Origin: Reticulascus tulasneorum
Taxonomy: Eukaryota > Ascomycota > Sordariomycetes > Glomerellales > Reticulascaceae
Assembly (NCBI GenBank): GCA_001557505.1
Contig: LSAX01000005.1
Coordinates: 1,116,001-1,180,000, forward strand
Direction of reading: 5' to 3'
Length of the DNA stretch: 64,000 nt
The position numbers were made by a program, and so were the translations under genes. Shown in pieces: positions 1 through 11,783 of this stretch (the first letter of the stretch is position 1; the number at the start of each line of letters is the position of its first letter). A model generated the notes under the pieces. It was not told the DNA's origin and made no database searches. It saw only the letters and a program-made list of their open reading frames with translations.

Positions 1-332
1 AGGCGCAGGAATTCCAGGATCGATTGACCTGGAGACTATTCTTAGGAATATTGCTCGGCACTGCCGGTGCAACATATGTGGCCTTTTACGCCATTGAGGC
101 TTGGAGGATGCTTGCCAACTTACCCCAAGCTATTTACAGGCGTATAGATTGGAGAATGTTCAATCGGGCCAGCGAGCTGTTGTCTAAACTGCGGGTATCT
201 GTAACCTCTACTCGTGATCTCTTTGCCGTGTTAGTCACCTTGCTAGGTGGCGGAATTCTGGCTTGTCTGATCACTGTGGAAACACGGTTCTACTTCTCCG
301 CAGGGGCAACGGTAGGATTGTCTCTTTACTAA
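1..332 (+). CDS. C-terminal end of a membrane protein (truncated by window edge)
   Basis: The reading frame is open from the left edge (frame of base 3) to a TAA at 330-332, so this is the last ~110 residues of a longer protein. No ATG precedes the conserved-looking part, so the start lies outside the window. Two hydrophobic segments are visible, one near LFLGILLGTAGATYVAFYAI and one near FAVLVTLLGGGILACLI, separated by a basic, amphipathic stretch. This suggests a membrane protein with a short C-terminal tail. I do not recognise the family. It could also be a chance open frame, but two well-formed hydrophobic helices make coding likely. Confidence 0.4.
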   Translation, partial: AQEFQDRLTWRLFLGILLGTAGATYVAFYAIEAWRMLANLPQAIYRRIDWRMFNRASELLSKLRVSVTSTRDLFAVLVTLLGGGILACLITVETRFYFSAGATVGLSLY

Positions 333-523
333 CGTAGCTGTGGCCAAGAATACTGGGCAAATATGTAAGGTTCGAATGTAAACATGGTGATAGTCAAATT
401 GCTATGTGTGTCTAATCTCCAGCGGTTGTAAAATACCGTACGAAGTAATCAGTCTGAAATAGCCTTTGGTTCGTAAGATCTAGAAGCAAGAATGCTCTCA
501 TATGATCAAGGAATCAAGTTCCC

Positions 524-1213
524 TTAGATATCTTGATGCCCGTAACCTTTTCCCTTGCCAAACGGAGTATTCCTCCGTTGTTCACGCGCATTCAAGAATG
601 CCAGAACACAAACAACGAGCTCGATAACGAACAATGGTATCAAGTTCCATCTCCAGCCCTGCATTATCTTATGAAAGGTTCTGATGTCGTCGACCTTGGA
701 TCCGTTGGTGAGTGGGAGCTGCAGCACAGCTCCAAACCAGTTTTGCGGTGTCCATGACTCGAGCGAGTACTTGCCGTCCAGCGTCGAGGCAAATTGGAGG
801 TCTATGGTCTGCCCAGCATGAGCTTCGGTGACGACATTGACGTAAATGAGCGCCGCAAGGGTGAGGAGGGTAGCGGGGACGGTGATGGCAAGCCAAAATC
901 GGTACCACACTTTAAAGAATTTGTTGGTGTGGTAAGACTGCCGGCTTCGGAACCAAAGTGCCAGGATGCCGCCGAGGCCAACGAGGACAAAGGCGGAGCC
1001 CCCGGCGGCGTTGCTGGTGTGGCCTTGATTGGTAAGGATCTTGAGTGGTTCGCTCTGTAGAGGGAATGTGGAACCCTCGAACTCGACTTCGTACGGATCA
1101 CCAGCGCCGGTGTTAAGCCAGCGGACCATGCTGGAAATGAATGCCATCTCAACAGCGGCGTCGAGCATGAGAATGCCGACGCCGGCTTTTAGGAGCGCAC
1201 TAATCAGAGTCAT
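524..1213 (-). CDS. four-helix integral membrane protein, unknown family
   Basis: Single-exon frame of 229 residues when started at the first ATG (1213); the upstream GTG at 1237 is not a likely eukaryotic start. Four hydrophobic segments are visible: an N-terminal one (LISALLKAGVGILMLDAAVE), a second (SAFVLVGLGGILALWF), a third (WLAITVPATLLTLAALIYV) and a last one (LIPLFVIELVVCVLAFL). The loop between helices 1 and 2 and that between 3 and 4 are polar and probably on the same side. The C-terminal tail is basic and glycine-rich. It has the look of fungal claudin/Sur7-like or MARVEL-like four-span proteins, but no signature was recognised and no function is assigned. Confidence 0.6.
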   Translation of the reverse strand: MTLISALLKAGVGILMLDAAVEMAFISSMVRWLNTGAGDPYEVEFEGSTFPLQSEPLKILTNQGHTSNAAGGSAFVLVGLGGILALWFRSRQSYHTNKFFKVWYRFWLAITVPATLLTLAALIYVNVVTEAHAGQTIDLQFASTLDGKYSLESWTPQNWFGAVLQLPLTNGSKVDDIRTFHKIMQGWRWNLIPLFVIELVVCVLAFLNAREQRRNTPFGKGKGYGHQDI

Positions 1214-2300
1214 TGTGGTGTGGCGGGATCTCGGCACGTCGATGATAGGCTTGCTAGGGTGGTTGTCGGGATTATTGTAAGTGGAGCAGATCGGAGTCGA
1301 GAACTTGCTAGACTTGCTTGAACAACAGAAAAGACAAATGCATGGGAAAGCGCAGGCGCTGTATTTTGAAGGAAACCGATACAGTCATGCCAGCGCGAAG
1401 CGGCGGAAAGGCCAAACTCTTATAGTCCATCTCACGGTTGATTATAATACGGAAAATGCAAGTGCTGACAATTTCTCATCAGTAGCCTCATTTCATTGTG
1501 CCACTGAGACCCAGAAAGAGGAAGAAGAGGCGCAGCTGAAAGGATGGCGCTGACGCGCTAGACGCAAAGTCTGGGGAGAAACCGGCGGGATCTACGGCTT
1601 TGCTGGGCAAACATGGCTAAATCTCACCTCAGCTGACCCCTGCCAGTCGGCTGTTGTGCAATTTCGCTGGCTAACAATAGGCTGGCAGGAGGATTGCCAC
1701 GACAGCAAAGATTTTCAGACAGATGCTTACCGAGAGTCAAGTAAATATTGCCTACTTACTACGGACGTACATACCGAGTCAAACACTTGAATCTGTCGAA
1801 GATTGCACAACCCCAGATGCTAAATCTGACTGCGCCGAAATCTTCCATGCCACATCGACATCTGTCAACTTGCTTGCGTGTTTGTCACGTTCACTGCGAT
1901 AATAATGTTTGCGACGCTGTTCAGGAGGCGGCTGGCAGCTGCAATCCTGCGTGCAGGTTATCTAAATCCTGCGCGCAGGTTATCTACCGGCAATCTGGTC
2001 CGTATGGATGCACACACGCGGTATAATCGTGATAGGATGGGTACCGGCAGGCTCACAATGCGCGATGCAGTCATATTAAGATGCACCAAAACCTTGCAAG
2101 CCGCACGCGGATTTTCCTTGGACGATCTCCAATTCCCATAAGGCAAACGGAGTCTAACCTGAAGAACATTCTGCTGCATCCATTTCAGGACCAGGTGGCC
2201 GATCGCCATCAATTATAGAAGCGGGAGGAATGAGCCGGCTTTAGCCACGACGTACTTCTTGGAAGAACGATATATTTATCAAGCCATCTGCCAAGCTTGC
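1214..2300. other. intergenic region with tandem palindromes
   Basis: About 1.1 kb upstream of the membrane-protein gene. Short open frames are present but none resembles a known protein. The only structured element seen is the pair of 21-bp repeats at 1943-1985, listed separately. Confidence 0.4.
1943..1985. repeat. two tandem 21-bp repeats, each with a 12-bp palindrome core
   Basis: The unit AATCCTGCGYGCAGGTTATCT occurs at 1943-1963 and again at 1965-1985, with one base between copies. The copies differ at one base only (T in the first, C in the second). The second copy contains the perfect palindrome CCTGCGCGCAGG; the first has the same site with one C-to-T change at a CpG. Two palindromes 22 bp apart, two helical turns, would suit cooperative binding of a dimeric factor. 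No gene start lies close by, so the target is unknown. Confidence 0.6.
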
Positions 2301-3779
2301 TATTTATGGCGTTAAAGCAGGCTCATTAAATTAATTTCAAAGCGCGTACCGCGTCATGCGTATCTGGCGCCTAATGTTGATATGTTCTCATTCATATCTC
2401 AGTCGTATTGGTGTGGCCAGGAACGAATGCCTTCCTTTGAACATCCTTCACATACGCCGAATTTGAGATCATATTCCCCTGGTGGTCTCGAGTCGCGCAA
2501 GTCTAATGTGTGAATAAGCTTGAGGACAGGCTGCAAGGCCGGGAACAGCATGTGTGGTCCGAGACCCTCGGTAGACACTGTCTTCTGCCCACATATTTCG
2601 ATGATTAGGTCTTGTGTATCGGGACCTTCGTTTTTGTGCCATGCCTCAATCATGTCGCAAGGTACATATCGATTCTAACTCATCGGGACACAATTCCGGT
2701 TGCCATCGTCGCCTGATGTGCACTTCTCGTTGATGCATGGAACGTTGACGACAAGAAGTTTGCACATCTCGAGCGACAAGTGTGGGCTATCCGCGCAAGA
2801 TGCTCTCGGAAGCTGGGCTAATGTTGCTGATGTGGTTATAGATGTTTTCCTATATGATATTCGGGCTCTCGCTGTTGTTTCGTCGATAGGCACTGGCTAG
2901 GATATTTTACTTGGAGTGTGGAGGGGATTGTCCCAGGACGGAGATTTGTGTCTACCTACATGAACTTCTGAGAATGATTCACTAGTGTAAAGTACTCTGT
3001 CACCGAAACCAAGGAAAGTGATCTGTAATTCATCTGCATACCTTGTTCATTGAGTGAATGGAGTGTGGGCTTCCCGGTTCCAGAGTTTGCTTCCTGATTC
3101 ATCGTGATGGGAATACTGAATAAGATAATGATTGCAGCCTACGGCACGGCTGTCGTAGGAGGTGGTAACCGTTTTGAACGCGCAGGTGGCAGGTCTGAAA
3201 AAGCGTGCTGCTAATCTGAGATGCTTCCTGTATATTGCATCTTTCTTCATCACCCTTAGGACACCTGAAATGACGCCATGATTCCTGATGACATGCATCC
3301 TTGATTTCTCTCGGCTGTCGGTCTATAGAGTTGTCGTTTATTGGTCGGTTATGAAGTGGTCGTCAATGCAAAGTTCATTCACTGCCTGCCCTTTGATTTA
3401 GGGTCTCTGGGCAATGACTCCTTGCACTTCGTCTGGAAGCAACACGTGATGTTCTGTCGAAATCCGTACCCCAGGGGCATTCAGATCCTGACTGATACTA
3501 GATACTTACAATCTAGCCAAACATCAGGAGTACGTGAAAATATCGCATTAGTTCCCAGGTCGACTCTGAGGACCTTTAGCAGATCTCTGGAGTTTATTGC
3601 TAAGATTTGGTTAATTGATGATTGGCGTCTAGGAAGGCATCCGGCGAGACGTATTTGATGACGCAGCTTGTGTGTACACATCATAGTAATATCCAGCACG
3701 GTAAAGACCGAAATCTCATAAATTAAATTTCCAAGCTGTAATGCTGAGATCATCGATTCTGCCTTCTTTCACGTGAGAA
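2301..3779. other. intergenic region, possible relic coding on minus strand
   Basis: No complete gene recognised. On the minus strand three neighbouring open segments (2399-2653, 2675-2893, 3047-3298) have protein-like composition, including cysteine-rich stretches such as VCEGCSKEG and VPCINEKCTSGDDG. They could be exons of a small cysteine-rich protein or the remains of one. I could not connect them through convincing splice sites, and no signal peptide was found, so they are not called as a gene. Confidence 0.2.
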
Positions 3780-5095
3780 ATGGCGACTTTCAAGGGCAAA
3801 CCGAGACTTAAGCAACTCAGGCGTCATGACCTCGACAACCTACGAACTTTCCTTACTTGTCTTGTGATAGTGCACCATTCCTCAATCTCCTACGGCGAAG
3901 AGGGAACTGGGAATATCATTCACCATGTCTCCCCAATGAATCACCGACGTTACTTGCATTCAACGCAGTCAACCAGTCCTTCTACACGGGTCTGTTCTTC
4001 TGGATCTCAGGTCAATTCTGCGCTCAGGCCCTCGCACAAACGACCTCGTTGGATTTCGTCAGAACCAAGCTCTTTCGTCTGGGACTACCGACACTGGTCT
4101 ATTCTGCCTTGGTGTATCCCATAGGCTGTGTCCGGGTGATGGAATGGCAAGACGATTGGCATTTCTTTTGTTAATTTGAAGCAGCATATGACTGCGGTCC
4201 GCGGAGTTCGAGGTCCCGTGTGGTATACGGCAACATTGCTCGTCTTCGACACAGTCCTAGCATTTACCGTTGGTATTTCACGCCAGGTCAATCGAAGATC
4301 CAGTAAGACGGAGCTGCTACAGTATTTACAAACTAGCCATAATGTATTCTCCAAATGGGGCTGGTTGGGAGTGGCTGCAGCCAGCTTTCTTGGTACGGAC
4401 AAGCTATCCAGTCGGGAAGACAGTTCCTTTGATAGGCATTCAACCTGCCTACCTCCCTCAGTATATATATACATACAGCCTGGGATACCTAGAATTTCAT
4501 CGCCAGCAGTCGACATCAGGCACAAAGGGCTTATTACAATGCCCGTTCTCTACGTCCACGGCCCATCGTGCTGGTCACTACGGGCCAAGCATTCTTAGAT
4601 TGAACTTCGGGGGGTCGCCGATCGGTGCATCTATATAGCCTGTAGCTGCTTACCTTTCCGCTGCTGTTTCTCCCTTCCTTTGCTGTCGGGCGCAACCCGG
4701 TTTCCGACGGTTTGAACGCGGCTTTGGGTGGATGGAACATATCTGCGCTGCTCTACGCCATATGGAACGAGGCCTCGCTTTTCATCGTCGGCCCAGCGTT
4801 GGCGGCTCACTTCCTGCAGCAGAGCAACAAATCTGTTACCTGGCCACTGTGGAACCCTCGGTATTCATATGCGGCATTTCTCGTGCCCGCACCAGTGTCG
4901 TTGGCGACATCAATGTGGGCAGACCGGCTACTCTGTCCGAACGGCGAATCCATAGTTTGGACGCGCGGTTCTATTTGGAACATGTTCGCGCCAGTGGTGA
5001 CAACGTTTGTCGTGGGGGGCATGAACGTCATGAGCTCATTTGCTCTTGGTGGCTGGCTGGTGGAATCTGTTCCGGGGTCCAAAAGCGTCATCTGA
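3780..5095 (+). pseudogene. acyltransferase-3 family membrane protein, frameshifted remnant
   Basis: Fragments in different frames line up in order with one membrane protein of the acyltransferase-3 (MdoC/glucan-modification-like) family. The start (ATG 3780) gives RRHDLDNLRTFLTCLVIVHH, the typical first helix. A second frame gives LLAFNAVNQSFYTGLFFWIS, then SALVYP. A third starting near 4176 gives VRGVRGPVWYTATLLVFD. A fourth gives YPVGKTVPLIGIQPAYLPQY, and the last (4712 on) gives GGWNISALLYAIWNEASLFI and RYSYAAFLVPAPV. At least four frame changes are needed and no splice sites explain them. The first break fits loss of one G in a short G run near 3900; another fits one extra T near 4171. 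Members of this family move acyl groups onto membrane or cell-wall carbohydrates, or onto secondary metabolites. As written, the gene cannot make the full protein. Confidence 0.75.
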
Positions 5096-5661
5096 AAATG
5101 GCGAATAATTCGCAACCTACGGGCATCGGTTGCGTACCTAACAACGCTTACTCCGGGCCTCCGCATGACATGGACATTCGCCATCTTCCTTTCCTCCGAA
5201 TCTCTGCCAGGGACACAGGAGTAGGATTCTCGAACCCTTATACATGCGTCCAGTTCGGGATCTCTCCGACCTCCGTATCCGACGTTTCCTTTTCGAGAAG
5301 CTTTCACAGGCCGGGAAGCATGAAAGTCTCATCTTACGAAAAGAGATTCGGCGACGCTGCCGAGGTCCACTTTGGTCCTCCAATTTTGCGCGCGGTGGGA
5401 GCAATCGGAGAGGTCCTCCGATGATGAAGTTTGGTACCGAAAAGTTAGGCCCAGTTGTGCAGGTGGCACTGCACCTGCTTGGCGGTAGTGAATGCATCGA
5501 TGTGGACGGAAAATTTGAGCCTCCACGCAGACCAATACCGCCGTGTAATATATCTGGGCCACAGCTTATGCGTCCACTGGGAAAGGAAAATGAGGGTCTC
5601 TTGAGTCAAGAACCAGGAAAGGGGTCACGCTTGGTTCCAGTTGCGGGTTGCGGGGTAATCA

Positions 5662-5667
5662 GGCTAA
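5662..5667 (+). promoter_or_regulatory. candidate XlnR-type site GGCTAA
   Basis: GGCTAA lies about 320 bp upstream of the xylanase ATG and matches the core site GGCTAR described for the Aspergillus xylanolytic activator XlnR. A six-base match is weak by itself; the position upstream of a GH11 gene is what makes it worth noting. Confidence 0.3.
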
Positions 5668-5857
5668 TAAGCCCCTGAGCCGCCATTGGGCAACCCCAGA
5701 GGTGGCTGAATGTTGTGTCTAGTCTGCATTGGTGTAATTAATATCCAGCGACGTAACCGTGTTTCTGATCGCTGCGAACTAGCAAGGCTTCGTTCTGGCA
5801 AGATGTTCTGTCTGTTGGATCGATTCCTGGACTAATTCACGGAAGTGCGGACCATGA

Positions 5858-6917
<1,060 letters not shown>

Positions 6918-7203
6918 CGTTTGGCGGATCTGGATGTTCAGCGAGCTCGTTTACTCTTGAGATGTACCACTACTTTCCCCTTCCCGTAATAACTGGAGGT
7001 TGCAATCCACGAAGTGGGCACGGCTCGGTTGGTTTTATTTCGTGCATATACTACATGATAGTTATCAATATTGGCATATTTGAACCGCTATTTAGAGTAC
7101 TCGTATGAATTCATTGTTTGTCCATATAAGAATATCATTCAGAGCCATTTAATTGCAAAAGAGCGTGTGTCTAAAAGACATATTCTTTCGCTCGGCATTA
7201 GTC

Positions 7204-8251
7204 TTAAATACCGACAAGGTCCTTAGTATCGAGGCCGTTTGATACTGAGAAAATCTCATCAGCTTGGTCATCGATTGTCTTGGGCTTTCTGCCAAGGAGC
7301 TGTTCGAAGGTCGGATCGAGAAAAGCCTTTTCACCAAGAGACATAGCAGTGTGCCAGCTCGCCCAGTTGTCAAGGAAGCCGACCTGCTCCGGCGGCACAC
7401 TTCCATTCTTGATATGCCAAGAAATGGCCTCTTCGAGTGGCAAGATGCGAATATTGACCTTCTTGCCAGTATGTTTCATGTACTTCTCGACGAGTTCAGC
7501 GCCAGTCAATAGCTGGGGCCCCGTGAAATTGATGGTCTTGTTGATGTAGGTTTGCTATTATAGGGTCAGCGAACTTGTTTTTTAAGGCAGAATACGCTAC
7601 GTACCCAGTTCGCGATGACCTTGGCCGCAGCTTGACCCAACTCATCCCTGTTCGCCCAATGCTCAAGGCCATCGTTGGGCAGTACGGCATCCTGTACATC
7701 ACCCGAGGGGCCATCTATCTTCAAGAAACCAGCAAAATTGTTCCAGTTATGAGCGTATGATGCCATGCGAATAATAGTGAATGTAAGTCCGCTCGCCTTC
7801 AAGTACGCCTCGGTCAACAAGTGGGCGTGAGCAACTTGCGCGACGCTGCTATTTCCCTCGGCGCCGCCGCAGAAGGAGAGCGAGGTGTAAATGATGTGAC
7901 GTACGCCTGCGGTCTTCGCTGCATCGATAGCATTTCGATGGAGCTCGTAGCGTTCCTCGCCCATGGAAGGGAATGACACGAGAAATAACACATCAGCACC
8001 AGCGTATGAGTCCACCAGCGTTGAAACCTGGTACAAGTTGCCTTTTCGGATCTCTATGCCTGTATCGACAATGGCGCTCGGAATTGCAGCAGTGTTATAG
8101 GACGAAATGCGTAGCTGCGATACAGGGACCAGCTTCTCTGAAAGAAGTGTTCGAATAGCAGCGCGACCTATGCCGCCTGTGGAGCCTAACATCATTCAGT
8201 TAGTCAGAGTTCAGACCAGCCCATGGATATCATACCAGTTAGAACAATCAT
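7204..8251 (-). CDS. NmrA-like NAD(P)-binding protein
   Basis: Three exons on the minus strand (8251-8236, 8185-7605, 7554-7204; introns 50 bp each) give 315 residues. The tiny first exon supplies the start of the Rossmann fold, MIVLTG, which joins across the intron to STGGIGRAA to make the nucleotide-binding glycine motif. ADVLFLVSFP, VRHIIYTSLSFCGG and LTFTIIRMASYAHNW follow in the order seen in NmrA/HSCARG and isoflavone-reductase-like proteins. The C-terminal part (GAELVEKYMKHTGKKVNI onward) is the usual substrate or partner-binding lobe. Family members are either redox-sensing regulators or small-molecule reductases; the sequence does not decide which. The gene is divergent from the Zn2Cys6 regulator at 8950 with a shared ~700 bp promoter region that carries a repeated site, so joint control is likely. 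Confidence 0.88.
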
Positions 8252-8540
8252 GACGATGAGACACTGGAATGGTAGTAAAAATCTTGTTGATTTGGGAGGA
8301 AGTTGCTGTTATCACTGTGACGGAATTTTAAAAAACAGGGCGACAAGGAGCCACCTTAAATACTCTATACAATGACATTTCAGACTGCGGCGCCCCCAGC
8401 CCTGCTTTAGTAGAGAATGACCATCTCCTTGAGAGTTCAAGTCTGGCAAAGCATGAATTGCAACGTCACTGCTAGAGAAATGCACAGATTTATTACAAAT
8501 CTGCGCTTTGCTCCCGCAGACATTGTGTCCTGACATGTGA

Positions 8541-8561
8541 AGCGCAACGCTAGCCACAAAG
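8541..8561 (+). repeat. repeated element copy 1 (AGCGCAACGCT core)
   Basis: AGCGCAACGCTAGCCACAAAG; the core AGCG-CAA-CGCT is an inverted repeat with a 3-bp spacer. A near-identical copy lies 163 bp downstream in the same orientation. Candidate operator for the neighbouring regulator. Confidence 0.5.
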
Positions 8562-8703
8562 TGGTTTGGGGTACCCATTAAGGTTGGCACGCGTTAAGCC
8601 TCTTGCGGTCAAGTCTTTATGATCTCAGCGCATAAATGTGCCTTCCTGCGCAACAGAGCTTAGTCAGTACTTGATTACTTATAAGTGCATACCTTGCATA
8701 TGG

Positions 8704-8723
8704 AGCGCAACGCTAGCCCAAAG
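8704..8723 (+). repeat. repeated element copy 2 (AGCGCAACGCT core)
   Basis: AGCGCAACGCTAGCCCAAAG; identical to copy 1 over the 11-bp inverted-repeat core and the following AGCC, with one base fewer before CAAAG. The AT-rich flank CATATG/CATGTG before both cores is also similar. Confidence 0.5.
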
Positions 8724-8949
8724 CGCTTAGTGGCACCAAGGCGCGATCAGCCGTTCTTTCTAGCGAGATTCGCATTCTTCAAACAGGCCGATGGTCATGT
8801 TCAGTGCGAGATCTAACCGGACTTAGAGCTGTCCCGCTCAGAATCTAGAGCTTCTGCTCATTAGCTGATCCACCATATCTCTATGTGGATGGTGGCGGGT
8901 GCTCAAGAAGTGACTTGTGACGTCACTGAAGATCACTAACGAGGTTGCC

Positions 8950-10889
8950 ATGGTGTATCATGGCCCTTCGCGGGGTTGCAACTCGTGTAAGCGGCGACGG
9001 AAAAAGGTATGTGTTGCAAGCCGCATGGATATGGAATCTGTATGCGGCTTACTTGCAATCGTATAGAGATTAGCTAACGAACCTCACCTATTAGTGCGAC
9101 GGGACTCGTCCAGTATGCCTGAACCATCCTTTTCAAAACTAAGCCTCAACTCGATCCACAATCATTTCTGGCAACTCCCATTTTTAGAGCTAGGAACCTC
9201 GGAATTACAGTAAAAACTAATACTTTGAGAACTAGTCATGCATAAGATGTCTAAATGCAAATCGTACGTGCCGTGGCTATGAAGACAGTACACTTTCTGT
9301 CTTCCGGCAGTATGGGCCGCAAGACGCAGGTCAGTCTTCGTCATTCACGCCAACGGCACAAAGGTGCAATCTACCGAAGCGTGTCCCGATTCCTGGTACC
9401 AACATCTTTCCCGAAGACAAGTTACCTGCCGAAGTATCGGAAGCCGAAAGCGATATTCTGGCCTTGAGAGCTTTTCTCTACGACTATTGCATTACGCCGA
9501 TGAATCAAGAGCTCTCCCGGGGATTTCTCTCCGGGCTGGAGTCATTAGCTCATCATCTGGGACCAAACTCCGACCTTGGGAAAGTTTGTCAAGCTGTATC
9601 GTACGCAACTCACGGAAAGCTATTAAATAGGCCACGACTCGTGAGAAAGGCCATGTTGTTCTACCAAGAGCTCCTGGGGTCTCTGGCTCGGGCTATAGAA
9701 AACCAGGCTGCAGAAAACTCTAAGGAACTGAAACTTGTTGCCATGTTGCTAGGTATTTTCCAGGTACATACTTATGATTGCAACTGTTTTCACACCTATA
9801 CCTTGTCCACCGGGGCTGATTTGGCATAGATAACAATGGCCGGCGAAACTGATTTTGGCAATGAAAACACCCACGCTAAGGGCCTGGCAGCTCTCATGAA
9901 AATTGGACCCTTGCCGCTGAATCTCTTGAGAATAACTGAGACCGGTTCTGCTACTGATCGAAACAAACATTGGCCTGTAAATACGACCTCTCATCTCGTC
10001 TCTTTTACAACAATTGTCCGAAATGAAATTTCGAATATATCAACTAACAGAATTCTTAGGTATCTGGAGTATTTTCTATGCCTGCCTCAACTAATGAAGG
10101 AGAAAGTCTAGATAATTTGTTACTTCACCTCGACTTGGTTTGGGCAAAGTTTCAAAGCTCTTTCGATTTCGAGGAACTCGCGTCGCTGAAAGAAAAAAGC
10201 ATCGCCCTAGATCATCAGTTTGCTAAATGGTCAGACTCCAGAGCCACAGAATTCAAACCTACCGTAGTCGGGCAGGTCAAACCAGGCAGCGGGGAACACG
10301 AATCAAAAGTCGCGGTCGGCTACTGGGAAGGAAGAGTCGACAGCTACTTCGATCTCTATGTTTCCAGCGTTTGGAATACGTTCCGTACTGCTCGACTTTT
10401 ACTTATCATCTTAATTGTTAAGCTATCAAACTCTCTCGAATCTGAAGATAGCTGCATCGAACATATTCATACTGCTAGTTGTATGGTGGATGATCTGATC
10501 TCTTCGATTCCGTACCACCTAGTGGACAACATGCCGGCCTTTCTTGGTGAGCTGGCAACGAGCACAGAAATAAAAGATCCTGGCAGATCGCTGGGCGGCT
10601 TACTTCTCATGTATCCTCTCTACATTGCTTCTAAAGCACCGTTTATTTCTCGGATGACACGAGAGTATCTTCGAAAGTGTCTTGTATGGATTGGCTCGAG
10701 TATGGGTATTGCGCAAGCCACCCAATTGGCAGAGGTACGCGAAATCAACTCAACAATGGTTCCCAAGCTAACCCATCTGCGTCCACAACTGACTTTTCTA
10801 TATCACAGGCACAAAATATTGATAGGAGTAATTTGGACGATGGATGTATGCTTGTTTGGTCAGGTTTCTTAGGGGAGTTCATGGTTTAA
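8950..10889 (+). CDS. Zn(II)2Cys6 transcription factor with fungal-specific regulatory domain
   Basis: Six exons (8950-9006, 9095-9112, 9236-9763, 9830-9976, 10060-10734, 10809-10889), all ending on codon borders, give 501 residues. Exon 2 has only six codons. Splicing rebuilds the zinc cluster: Cys10, 13, 20, 27, 30 and 37, spaced C-x2-C-x6-C-x6-C-x2-C-x6-C, with the basic stretch KRRRKK between. The cluster looks broken if introns 1 and 2 are not removed. The rest is the alpha-helical domain common in fungal regulators, with the late signature YLRKCLVWIGSSMGIAQAT typical of the DUF3468 group. It should bind DNA in the nucleus as a dimer and activate or repress nearby genes. The nearest candidates are the divergent NmrA-like gene and the polyketide locus 5-20 kb downstream. 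The link to the PKS is a guess from distance only. Confidence 0.9.
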
Positions 10890-11783
10890 GTGAGATATTC
10901 ACTGGAAACTGCATGTATGTACTTAGAGAATTAGGCCAAGACATCTAGAAATAGGTTGACTCGTTGGACATATTGACTGCCTTCGTGGGAGTGGGAGTAG
11001 ATTTCATTGATATACCTATAAGGCTCTTGATATCTTTCCAAAGGCACGCCTATCTACTCGAAATGTTCCTAGTTCGTGGTAGCCAACGTCGATCTGGATC
11101 TTATCTCGCATCTACCACGCCTACGCGGCGTGATCGCGGCGCTTCTCACCGAGCCTGGCATGGTTGGGCAATGGCTTTCGGCAATCTAGCTCAGTGATTG
11201 GAGGTAGGCCGGTGTAGCTGTGCTGACGTGTATGGGTTCACAAGTGGGTATAGCGGATCGCCTTAAGCGGGAGCAGCGGACATTCCTTGCCCAAAATTCT
11301 GCAGGAAGGCCTCGAGCTCTCTTGCCAGGGCCATACGTGGCCTAGAATGCCTCTTATGTCTGTCGCTTCGCCTATTCGGCTTCCCTCCACTTTTCTATGT
11401 CTTTCTGGTATGATGTAGGTAGCGTGACTGCTCTTGCCAGGCCAAAGAGAATGGGAATCGACCCGCGCTTGGGTCAATAGCAACGTAAAGCTAGATAATG
11501 GAAAGGTGATAAAGGGAAATTGGTAGATGCTAAGACGGAGAGAGTACCTTAGTTTGCTACTGCGTTTCTGCGGGCGGTGGCTGGCGGCAGTATATGTTGG
11601 CGCGCAGCCTGTCTCATTCTCCCAGCCTTGAGCCTCTGGCAGACACCCTTACCTTGTTTATAGATAATTCCATGACTTTCCTCGCATCCTGACCATTACT
11701 TTAAACCTCATCAAATAAGACCTCATACTACTAGCGGAAAATTTTGGCGTGCTACATCAGGAACAGTCCTAGGCTTGATCGCA
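10890..11783. other. intergenic region, nothing recognised
   Basis: About 0.9 kb between the regulator and the HeLo-NACHT gene. Short open frames on both strands have no recognisable motifs. Confidence 0.4.

Larger units (their letters stand above)
8252..8949. promoter_or_regulatory. divergent promoter region between NmrA-like and Zn2Cys6 genes
   Basis: A 698-bp region between two divergent start codons with no gene of its own. It contains two copies of a ~25-bp element with an AGCG-N3-CGCT core (listed separately), which could serve both genes. An AAGCGCTT palindrome overlaps the end of the second copy. Confidence 0.5.
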
